NCBI RefSeq assembly: GCF_009805585.1 | Contig: NZ_VHIN01000017.1 | Coordinates: 236,943-300,942 of the forward strand | Direction of reading: 5' to 3' | From: Glutamicibacter sp. JC586 | GTDB lineage: Bacteria; Actinomycetota; Actinomycetes; Actinomycetales; Micrococcaceae | Length of the DNA stretch: 64,000 nt | Part shown: positions 16,726-24,665 of the stretch, piece after piece | Position numbering within the stretch: the first letter of the stretch is position 1 | Layout of the letters: each line of letters opens with the position of its first letter | Translations under genes and position numbers: made by a program | The notes under the pieces: generated by a model | The model's input: the letters and a program-made list of their open reading frames with translations, nothing else | What the model was told of the DNA's origin: nothing | Databases searched by the model: none

Positions 16726-18038
16726 TGGAAAGACAGCACAAGAAAAAGTCCTCGCGTACCTCTCCGAAAGCAAAGTTGATTCTTGGCGCGGCATTCCTCA
16801 TTGTCATTGGTCTGGTTGTCGCTGGCAGTGCTCTCTTCCGACCATCACAACGGCAGGAACCGATATCAGCTGCACCGATTACCTTGGCGCTGGAAGCATC
16901 CAGAGTTCCAAAGGATGCGTCCATCGGGCTGGTCGTATCCTATGGCGACTCCGCAGGTTCTGAATGGAAAGACGCCGCGAACGGGGCATTAGTCGCAGCC
17001 AAGAGATTTGAATTGGGCGGAACGGCTGTTTCGGTGGAAACACGCGATGACCGTGGCACCGACGAGGGCGCGCGTGAAGCAGTGGAAGAGCTGAAAAACT
17101 CAAATGTGTCCGGGATCATCATCGCGTCTTCAGGAGAGCATGTTTCAGCCGCACTCGATGAAGCGCAAAAATCCGGCATTCCTGTGGTTCTGCCGTACTA
17201 CACCGGCTCCATAGATCAGTACTCTGATGTTTACCGCACGACTGCAAGTAATGCTGCAGTTGCCAACAAGCTGAACCACGTAGTTCAGCCAGCTACCAAC
17301 CCAATGCTGCTTAACGCTGGCGGTCAGCCGCTGGATGGTTTGACCGCTGGTCAGGTACGCGAGGTTGGCTCCTCTGAGGACTTGGGCGAACTGGCCAAAG
17401 CACTAAAGTCCTTGGCAGCGGCGGAGCGGAGTTTCCCAATTGATGCTGTGGTAATCAATGGCACTGCCCGCCGGCAGGCACAGTTGGTGACGGCATTGCA
17501 AAAGGCCAAAGTCGATCTTCCTATCGCGCTGTCGTCCGAGGCCACTAGCCCGGTCTTTGCTACGAGCATGGTTGCAGAAAACGCCAGCTTGTCCAACGAG
17601 CTGGCCACGGTGGGAAGTCAAAGTTTTGATGATGCCGCGCTCGACGCTGGTGCTTCGGGTCAAGCCATGAACAGCTATCTGGCCGTATTGCAACAGATGG
17701 CTAGCAATGAAGAGACCCTGAGCCTGGCTGGGGACCGCCCTTTTGCTGACGTGGCCCCGGTAGCGGATTCACGAGCACATGATGCGGTAGTTGCCTTGGT
17801 TCGTGCCATCGAGGACGCGCACAGCACCCAACCGCAAAAAGTCGCCAAGAACCTGCGCGGACTGTCACTGGATACCGGTGAGGGGCTAGCCCATGGCACT
17901 TTGGATTTTGACACCAGCGAAGCTTTCACTGACCAACCACAAGAGCTGCGGTTGAGCAATCAAGATTTGGGGTTGCGCACAGTGAACAGCACCGACGGTT
18001 CGGCACAGCAATGGTTCGCCGTCCGCACTGATGGCTAG
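16725..18038 (+). CDS. membrane-anchored periplasmic-binding-fold protein (LivJ/LivK-like)
   Basis: 437 residues. A basic N-terminus and one membrane helix (about 18-39) lack a lipobox or clear cleavage site, so the protein is probably anchored. Residues about 60-430 resemble type 1 periplasmic-binding proteins of the branched-chain amino acid family (ASIGLVVSYGDSAGSEWKDAANGA; GIIIASSGEH; GIPVVLPYYTG; AVVINGTARRQ). No ABC transporter genes are nearby. It overlaps the lipoprotein gene by one base and is followed by the FtsK-type ATPase gene. It may sense a ligand or scaffold the secretion complex; this is speculation. Confidence 0.72.
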   Translation: MERQHKKKSSRTSPKAKLILGAAFLIVIGLVVAGSALFRPSQRQEPISAAPITLALEASRVPKDASIGLVVSYGDSAGSEWKDAANGALVAAKRFELGGTAVSVETRDDRGTDEGAREAVEELKNSNVSGIIIASSGEHVSAALDEAQKSGIPVVLPYYTGSIDQYSDVYRTTASNAAVANKLNHVVQPATNPMLLNAGGQPLDGLTAGQVREVGSSEDLGELAKALKSLAAAERSFPIDAVVINGTARRQAQLVTALQKAKVDLPIALSSEATSPVFATSMVAENASLSNELATVGSQSFDDAALDAGASGQAMNSYLAVLQQMASNEETLSLAGDRPFADVAPVADSRAHDAVVALVRAIEDAHSTQPQKVAKNLRGLSLDTGEGLAHGTLDFDTSEAFTDQPQELRLSNQDLGLRTVNSTDGSAQQWFAVRTDG

Positions 18039-18119
18039 GGCACTTACCTAATTGCAAGAAGCAGTTGCTATACGGCTGCTTCCGGTTGCGTCGGATTCTT
18101 CAAGGAGGGGCTAACCCAC

Positions 18120-21100
18120 ATGCGTATCGCATTCGACTTTGACGGTCAGCGGATGATCCGTGATATTCACGCAGCCGATGATTCGACGACACTGCAAGAC
18201 TTACTTATCAAAGTTGGTCTAGCGGACACTTTAGCCGCAGACATTTACATTGATGACACTCGCACTGAATTGGACGCCCCGCTGAATGAGGTGAAGTTGC
18301 TCGAAGGCAGTGTCATTAGCAGCCGCCCCAACACCATGGCAGCTGACTTCTCTGGATGGACCGCTTCAATTTCTGGCGGGCTGAGCAGTGGTGAGATTAT
18401 TGAGCTTCCTAGGCATCGTCGGGTACTTTTGGGCCGTTCCCCTCATGCAGACATCCGACTAGAAACGCAAAGCGCTTCATGGGAGCACGCCTCATTCGAA
18501 GTTGAAAATGATGACCAGTCTGGGTCTGCGGTCCGAATTCGTGACTCAGAATCTACGAACGGAACGTTCGTTAACGGTGAGACGGTACCTTCCGATGAAG
18601 ACGGCACACTAATCTCGGACACCGCAATTATCACAGTCGGTGGCGTCAGCATCCTACTCAGGCCAGATTTTAGTGAGCATAAGGCTCCAAAACCTGGTTC
18701 GTTACACAATCTCACTTCCTCCCATACTGCGCCTTTTAACCGGCCCCCTCGACCTGGCCGACCAGCTGAGCATCCTCCAGCTACCGTCCCGGAGCGCAAG
18801 ACCGTACCCCCTGCGTCAAAGTTCAGCTACGTCACCGTCATCGCTCCCTTGCTCATGGCCGGTGCCATGGTCATGATGATGGGCAACGCACGTTACGCAC
18901 TGTTTGCACTGTTAAGTCCCGTGATGGCCATCGGCATGTGGTTTGAGCAGAAGAGAAGGCACAAAAAGAATCTCGCCGAAGAAGAAGCTCGATTCTCCCA
19001 AGCTCTCCTGGAATTCAAAGATCAACTGGCACAAACCTCTGCACAGGAAGCCGCCCGCTTACGCGAATGGGTTCCCGATACCACGGTTGTTATGCGCACC
19101 GCTCGATTCCCAACCACACGACTGTGGCAACGACGAGCTCAGGATGAAGAAGTCTTGGCGCTAAACGCCGGTACCGGTGAGAACTATTGGAAGCCTGAAT
19201 TGCCTAGGGGTACTAATGTGTCACGTCTAGACAAAGAGGCCCGCGCAATTTACGAGGCCAACAAACTAGCGGCTGCCCCGGTTATTGCTGACCTTTCCAA
19301 CGCTGGTGTCGTGGGCATCGTTGGTAACCGTCAAGGGGCACTAGCACTAGCTCGAAGCCTGGTCGTTCAAGCCGCAACCCACATCGGTCCAGCCGACCTT
19401 CGCATAGCTGTCTTCTGCGACCGGGGTCGGGCAGATAGCTGGGGATTTACTTCCTGGTTGCCCCATACCCGGCGCCACGGCAGTAACGATCAAGAACTGT
19501 GGCTCTCGGACCAGAATGAACGTAGCAAGGCACTTCTCAAAGACCTAAAGGCTGCGACTGACGCGACCATTCCTGGCTTGACCCTCATGGTGGTGGATTC
19601 AGAAGTCCTGACCGAAGGCCGAGACGCTCCGGCTCGATCCCTGTTGGGTCATGGCCGTTCGGTGGAGACCGGCTACAAGTCTCCCGGCCCGGCAATGCAC
19701 AAGATCTCAGGTATCGTCATTGCCACCGAAGAGCATTATTTACCTGCGGCTTGTAATACGGTCATCCATGTTCGTGACGATGCCGAAGCGACCGTGGAAC
19801 AACGCCATGCCCAGCAAAGCGTTGACAACGTCACCATTAGTGGGCTTAGCGAAGCCTGCGCCGAGCACGCCGCCCAAGATCTCGCTCGCTTTGACGACCC
19901 TGAACTAGTTGTCCCCGGCGCCGGCCTGCCATCTCTAGCCAAGCTTCCTGATCTGCTGGGTCTGCAACAGATCAATGCAGGACAAATTAGGAAACTTTGG
20001 GCTTCATCCAAGGGTTTCGAAACTCCCATCGGAATCAGCGAAGCGGGGATCATGTCCTTGGACCTGGTCAAGGATGGGCCCCATGGGCTCGTCGGCGGTA
20101 CCACCGGTTCAGGTAAAAGCGAATTCTTGCGATCGATGGTCGCTGGATTGGCAGCGCGCAACGCCCCGGACAAACTCAACTTCATCTTGGTGGATTTTAA
20201 AGGCGGTGCCGCCTTCGCCGCTTGTGAGGCGCTCCCCCACACCATTGGCACCATTTCCAATCTTGATGAACAGCTCGCCACTCGTGCTCTGGAGTCCTTA
20301 GAGGCAGAGATGGAACGCCGCCAGCGCCTTTTCGCTGCAGCTGGTGAAGACATCGATAATCTTGATGCCTATCTCAAGACCGACCCTGAAGAACCTATGC
20401 CACGGTTGCTTCTGGTCATCGACGAATTTGCCATGTTGGCCAAAGAATTCCCTGACGTTCTTAAGTCGCTGGTTTCAGTTGGCGCTGTGGGACGTACCCT
20501 CGGCGTGCACATGATTCTCGCTACCCAGCGCCCGGCCGGTGTCGTCACCGAGGATATTCTTGCCAATACCAACTTGCGCGTCGCCCTTCGAGTGCAGTCT
20601 CGAGAAGACTCCAACAACGTTATTGGTGTCCCCGCAGCGGCCAGCATTAGCCGCAAGCAGATGGGACGCAGCTACGTAAAACTGGGGCAGGACGACATCA
20701 CCGCAGTACAGACTGCGCTCGTGACGGGCCGTGCAGTGATTAGCAGTGGTCCTACCCTTCAGGCCCTCGAACCCGGACACTTCGGATCAGCCGGAACCAC
20801 GCCGGTGAACACCAACACGGTGCTCAGCCAAGACAGCGATCTTGATTTGCTCATTGAAGCCATCAATGAAGCCAATGATGAGCTGGGCCTGAAAAAACCA
20901 CGATTCGTCTGGCCAGAGGCTCTGGGCCAACGGGTGGAGTTGCAAGGATTCGAGTCCGTCTCCGGAACGGGTGTCGAGGCCATCCACACCGCCGGCGGTT
21001 TCGAAGACGACATCCTCAAAGTCGCTTTACGCGATGAACCACAGCTGCAGCGGCAAACTGCAACCGGCTGGAATCTTCGCGAAGGTAACCTCCTGTTAGT

Positions 21101-22463
21101 TGGTATACCTGGTTCGGGCACCAGTACCACGCTGTGTTCACTGGCATTAACTGCCGCACTGAACGTGGACCCGGATGAGCTTGATCTGATGGTGTTGGAT
21201 CTAGGCGCAGGTGCATTGCGGCCACTAGCTCATTTGCCACACACGCTGGCCTATGTCGGAACTGACCAAGGAAGCAAGGAACGTCAGGCACGCTTCTTGC
21301 GCTTTGTAGGCAATGAGCTTTCCGCGCGGAAGGCCGATCCACGCCGTCGCAAGAAAACCGTCATCCTAGTAGATGGCTTTGTAGCTCTCCGCGAAGAATT
21401 TGATGCTTATGGTTCGGCCGGTTCCCTCATGGAACAATTCATGCGCGCCTACGCTGAGGGGCCAGCACTTGGCCTGCACTTCGCTGTAACTAGCTCGATT
21501 AATAATCGTGTTCCGACCGCGATGAACGCTATTACGACTCAGAAGTGGGTTTTTAAGCTCTCTGACTACCATGAGTACAGCGCGCTAGGCATTAAGAAGG
21601 GCAATGTCCCGGCTCCCGTGCCGGGTCGTTGTGTAAGTATTAATGAATTGCTCCAGATGCATGTTGCCTCCGTCAATGCTGATCTTTCAGACGCGGTAGC
21701 ACTGATCGACGAACGTTGGGGGCACCGTCCGGCGCGACCGCCAGTGATTCGCAACCTGCCTACGGAACTAACGCCCGCGCAACTAGGCGCTGTTCCATCC
21801 CTCACCGGGGAACCGTGGAAGATTCCCGTAGGCATATCCGAGAGTGACCTGTCGCCGGTCTTCCTTGAGATTTATCCGCAGGAACATGTGCTCATTGGTG
21901 GACCTGCACGATCAGGCAAGTCGACGTTGCTGATGGCACTGGCACAGCTGCTCCAAGAAGTACCGGTCGGCGGTTTACAGCATCCTGAAGTCTGGGCGAT
22001 CTGCGATAAACGCTCCCCACTAAGCGCAGCTGGACTTGATAAAGTCTGCGCTACTAACGGTGATATCAGTGGCTTTGTCAATGATCTGTTGTTCCTCGAC
22101 GGGCCTCGGTTCTTGTTGATTGACGACGTCGAGAAACTCGATGACCAGGGCTCCGCCATAGAAAACTTGCTCAAGAGCGGTCCCGAAGGAGTATGCGTTA
22201 TCGCTGCTGGTCGCAGTGCAGAGCTCAGGAGCCTCTATAGCTGGCAGAAGATCCTGCGCAGTTACGGAACCGGTGTCCTCTTGCAACCGGATCCGTATAA
22301 GGATCAGCCAATTTTTGGCATTGATATGCCGGGTAAGACACCCGTGGCGCTAACGCCAGGACGCGGCTACGCGCATTCCGGCGGACATATCACCTTGATT
22401 CAGAGTATTAGCCCTTCCGCCCCCGAGCACAAAGGCGCTACTACTGACCATCAGTTTTTGTAA
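18120..22463 (+). CDS. eccC: FHA-FtsK/SpoIIIE type VII secretion ATPase (EssC/EccC)
   Basis: 1447 residues, the size of EssC. Residues 1-75 look ubiquitin-like or as a degenerate first FHA domain. A canonical FHA domain follows (GR at 105-106, SxxH at 120-123, NGTFVNG at 147-153), which should bind phosphothreonine. Two membrane helices lie at about 235-280. Three FtsK-type ATPase domains follow: the first with Walker A GGTTGSGKS (about 657) and Walker B LLLVIDEF (about 763); the second with GIPGSGTST (about 992), where the Walker lysine is replaced; the third with GGPARSGKS (about 1258). The ATG has AAGGAGG upstream. It is the motor that should export the WXG100 and Rhs proteins. Confidence 0.93.
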   Translation: MRIAFDFDGQRMIRDIHAADDSTTLQDLLIKVGLADTLAADIYIDDTRTELDAPLNEVKLLEGSVISSRPNTMAADFSGWTASISGGLSSGEIIELPRHRRVLLGRSPHADIRLETQSASWEHASFEVENDDQSGSAVRIRDSESTNGTFVNGETVPSDEDGTLISDTAIITVGGVSILLRPDFSEHKAPKPGSLHNLTSSHTAPFNRPPRPGRPAEHPPATVPERKTVPPASKFSYVTVIAPLLMAGAMVMMMGNARYALFALLSPVMAIGMWFEQKRRHKKNLAEEEARFSQALLEFKDQLAQTSAQEAARLREWVPDTTVVMRTARFPTTRLWQRRAQDEEVLALNAGTGENYWKPELPRGTNVSRLDKEARAIYEANKLAAAPVIADLSNAGVVGIVGNRQGALALARSLVVQAATHIGPADLRIAVFCDRGRADSWGFTSWLPHTRRHGSNDQELWLSDQNERSKALLKDLKAATDATIPGLTLMVVDSEVLTEGRDAPARSLLGHGRSVETGYKSPGPAMHKISGIVIATEEHYLPAACNTVIHVRDDAEATVEQRHAQQSVDNVTISGLSEACAEHAAQDLARFDDPELVVPGAGLPSLAKLPDLLGLQQINAGQIRKLWASSKGFETPIGISEAGIMSLDLVKDGPHGLVGGTTGSGKSEFLRSMVAGLAARNAPDKLNFILVDFKGGAAFAACEALPHTIGTISNLDEQLATRALESLEAEMERRQRLFAAAGEDIDNLDAYLKTDPEEPMPRLLLVIDEFAMLAKEFPDVLKSLVSVGAVGRTLGVHMILATQRPAGVVTEDILANTNLRVALRVQSREDSNNVIGVPAAASISRKQMGRSYVKLGQDDITAVQTALVTGRAVISSGPTLQALEPGHFGSAGTTPVNTNTVLSQDSDLDLLIEAINEANDELGLKKPRFVWPEALGQRVELQGFESVSGTGVEAIHTAGGFEDDILKVALRDEPQLQRQTATGWNLREGNLLLVGIPGSGTSTTLCSLALTAALNVDPDELDLMVLDLGAGALRPLAHLPHTLAYVGTDQGSKERQARFLRFVGNELSARKADPRRRKKTVILVDGFVALREEFDAYGSAGSLMEQFMRAYAEGPALGLHFAVTSSINNRVPTAMNAITTQKWVFKLSDYHEYSALGIKKGNVPAPVPGRCVSINELLQMHVASVNADLSDAVALIDERWGHRPARPPVIRNLPTELTPAQLGAVPSLTGEPWKIPVGISESDLSPVFLEIYPQEHVLIGGPARSGKSTLLMALAQLLQEVPVGGLQHPEVWAICDKRSPLSAAGLDKVCATNGDISGFVNDLLFLDGPRFLLIDDVEKLDDQGSAIENLLKSGPEGVCVIAAGRSAELRSLYSWQKILRSYGTGVLLQPDPYKDQPIFGIDMPGKTPVALTPGRGYAHSGGHITLIQSISPSAPEHKGATTDHQFL

Positions 22464-22520
22464 GAAGTCAGGTAGGTCGGGATGGCTGGTCTATCGCCGA
22501 CACAGATAAGGAAGAAGAAT

Positions 22521-23000
22521 ATGAGCGTCACTCGCCCATCAAAGAAAAAACGTCAGCTAATCATCGGCTCAGCCACGCTACTGCTCGGCACCACCATGCT
22601 CACCGGTTGTGGCACTGAAGCAGTCAAGATGGTCACCGACCAAAACGGAGTCAAGTCAGAAATGGTTCTTGTCTCCAAGGACAACCGCGTGATCGAACAA
22701 TACGGTTCTAACACCATCGATTTCCAGAAGATGGGCGCCAACGCGGATGCGATCAAAGGTGCAATTTACGACTATCAGCAAAAGACAAAAGATCTAGCTG
22801 GCGTTGAATACCGTTACGCGGTAGGTAACTCCAAGGCCCTCGAATACACCGAAGTGAATTTCGACGAAGCAGACCTGAACAAATTGAAAGAACTTGACAT
22901 CCTTCAGGGAGATTCCACGGACGCAGATAAGACGGACTTTGTTGATCTTCAGAAGACTATCGATGCGCTGGAGAAGATCGGTTACACGAAGGAACAGTAA
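22521..23000 (+). CDS. small lipoprotein, possibly DUF1307/YehR-like
   Basis: 159 residues from the ATG at 22521, which is preceded by AAGGAAGAAG; an earlier ATG (22482) has no such site. A basic N-terminus and hydrophobic stretch end at the lipobox LTGC (Cys about 30), so it is lipid-anchored on the outer face of the membrane. The mature part of about 130 residues has the size and the C-terminal helix (LEKIGYTKEQ) of YehR/DUF1307 lipoproteins; the match is by general pattern. It lies in the secretion operon, 57 bases after eccC. Confidence 0.6.
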   Translation: MSVTRPSKKKRQLIIGSATLLLGTTMLTGCGTEAVKMVTDQNGVKSEMVLVSKDNRVIEQYGSNTIDFQKMGANADAIKGAIYDYQQKTKDLAGVEYRYAVGNSKALEYTEVNFDEADLNKLKELDILQGDSTDADKTDFVDLQKTIDALEKIGYTKEQ

Positions 23001-23048
23001 TTCAACCCGCCACCCTCTTTCACCTACCGCAGAAGGATTTCAACACTC

Positions 23049-23627
23049 ATGACTTCAACTCCACAAACTCCAACTTTTCAACAGCCAACAAATACCGAAC
23101 AGCCCTTGGATCAGCCTCTATATGGGGCATCGTTCGGACAGGCCGTTTCTCGTTACTTCAAGAAGTACGCGACTTTCAGCGGACGTGCATCGCGTAGCGA
23201 GTACTGGTTCGTGGCGCTCTTTACCTTCGTTCTCAACCTAATTCCGTCAGTGTTCATGTGCATCGGTGTTGCCCGAGGACAGGCGTGGGCTGATAAATAC
23301 CAGGTGGAGGTACCTTACGGAACCACCGATGGCGAACACTTCGAAACGTACACTCGAGGCCCAGGCGGGATCCAAAGCCCCGACGCAGTATGGATTTACA
23401 TTGGCCTAGTGCTCATGATTCTGATCTCTTTGGCTTTGATCGTCCCTAGCCTAGCCGTCGCCTGGCGCCGTCTGCACGACACTAACCGCCCCGGGCCTTG
23501 GTACTTTATTTCGCTGGTTCCCGGTATTGGCGGAATCATTCTCCTAGTACTCATGCTGTTGCCTTCCAACCCTGAAGGTGCACGTTTCGATCGCACCCAG
23601 CAGACACCGATTCATGCAGCCAACTAG
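23049..23627 (+). CDS. DUF805 membrane protein
   Basis: 192 residues. After a polar proline/glutamine-rich leader (about 1-35) comes the DUF805 signature: a KKYATFSGRASRSEYW segment before the first helix, further helices at about 55-78, 118-140 and 150-175, and the conserved AWRRLHDTNRPGPWYF loop. DUF805 proteins are integral membrane proteins of unknown biochemical function. A ribosome site (AGAAGGA) lies before the ATG. It lies in the secretion operon after the small lipoprotein and overlaps the next gene. Confidence 0.85.
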   Translation: MTSTPQTPTFQQPTNTEQPLDQPLYGASFGQAVSRYFKKYATFSGRASRSEYWFVALFTFVLNLIPSVFMCIGVARGQAWADKYQVEVPYGTTDGEHFETYTRGPGGIQSPDAVWIYIGLVLMILISLALIVPSLAVAWRRLHDTNRPGPWYFISLVPGIGGIILLVLMLLPSNPEGARFDRTQQTPIHAAN

Positions 23628-24576
23628 TTCGCTAAAGCGTCGCACGGCCAGTGGTGTCATCCAACGTGCACGTGCAGCGGTGATCCTCATTCTCAGCATC
23701 ACGTGCTTCACGTTTGCTCGCAACATTGGTTTCAGAAACCTTTTCGCCGGATTCTTCCCGCCCATAGTCGGTATCGTGCTCGGGCTAGTTCTGGGAGCAG
23801 CTATTTCCATGGCGCTCATTCGATACCTTCCACGAGTCGTGGCACTCTTAGCGGACCTCGCGTTGTTTTTCGTTGCCATCGGTCTAGCAGACAACGCTTC
23901 GTCGACCGGAGTAATCTTCCTTTGGATAGCCAGCTTCATGGGCCTGGTTGTAGGCGTGCCAATCGCCATCTCCAGGGAATTTCGGAAAGAAGAAACAACC
24001 GTTGAACAGCGACGAGGGGTTCTCTCAGCTCAGAGCAAAGACGAGGATCGCCTGATCTCGTGGTGGCGCGAAGGACGCATGGAATTTGAAAATTCCATCG
24101 CAACGCCCGCAGATTTGCAGGCGCTTCTTGCCGCTCTGAACGGCAAGAAACGTGCTCGTTTCAGTGCCTTCAATAAGGGTTCACGAATCGATGTTTTTGG
24201 CGGGCCTAAGCAAGGTTATGTTTTCTTCTACTCAGAAGATGCGACGCTACCACTCGAAGAGCAGAATTGGATTCAACTCTTAGATGATCCATCAGCTAAG
24301 GCAATCTTGGTTGATTCCAATGGGCAACGACGCAAAGCGCACAAAAAGTCCAATAACACGGCTCGCACCTACCCCGGCTATAAACCAGTCGTTTTCGGAC
24401 AGGACGAGCTGAACTCGATTCAAGCAGTCGCAGAGGTCGTGGACCGCTTCGCAACTGGTGCACCTGTCAGACCTGAGAAAAAATGGGTTGAAGGGGACCA
24501 AGCCTATTATGCTCGGCCTTTGGTCTTCCCTAAGGAAACCAACACAGACACGGTTACGCCCATCAACAACGGCTGA
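23614..24576 (+). CDS. membrane protein of unknown function, last gene of the secretion operon
   Basis: 320 residues from the ATG at 23614, inside the end of the DUF805 gene (14-base overlap); an ATG at 23578 is possible but would overlap more. Three or four membrane helices fill residues about 18-125. A cytoplasmic-looking domain follows (about 130-320) with no family I recognise. It contains WREGRMEFENSI, FSAFNKGSRIDVFGGP and a basic QRRKAHKK segment. Position suggests a role in the type VII-like machine or its regulation. Confidence 0.6.
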   Translation: MQPTSSLKRRTASGVIQRARAAVILILSITCFTFARNIGFRNLFAGFFPPIVGIVLGLVLGAAISMALIRYLPRVVALLADLALFFVAIGLADNASSTGVIFLWIASFMGLVVGVPIAISREFRKEETTVEQRRGVLSAQSKDEDRLISWWREGRMEFENSIATPADLQALLAALNGKKRARFSAFNKGSRIDVFGGPKQGYVFFYSEDATLPLEEQNWIQLLDDPSAKAILVDSNGQRRKAHKKSNNTARTYPGYKPVVFGQDELNSIQAVAEVVDRFATGAPVRPEKKWVEGDQAYYARPLVFPKETNTDTVTPINNG

Positions 24577-24589
24577 CCAAGTCCAACGC

Positions 24590-24629
24590 ACCGGCCACGT
24601 TGCAGTCCAAGAACTGCAACGTGGCCGGT
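24590..24629. terminator. bidirectional terminator of secretion operon and kinase
   Basis: A perfect 17-bp inverted repeat, ACCGGCCACGTTGCAGT (24590-24606) and its complement (24613-24629), with a six-base loop. It lies between the convergent ends at 24576 and 24666. A short T-run follows on the plus strand. Confidence 0.85.
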
Positions 24630-24665
24630 ACTGTTTAAATCAAGTACTTTACGGCCTGAGACGGT

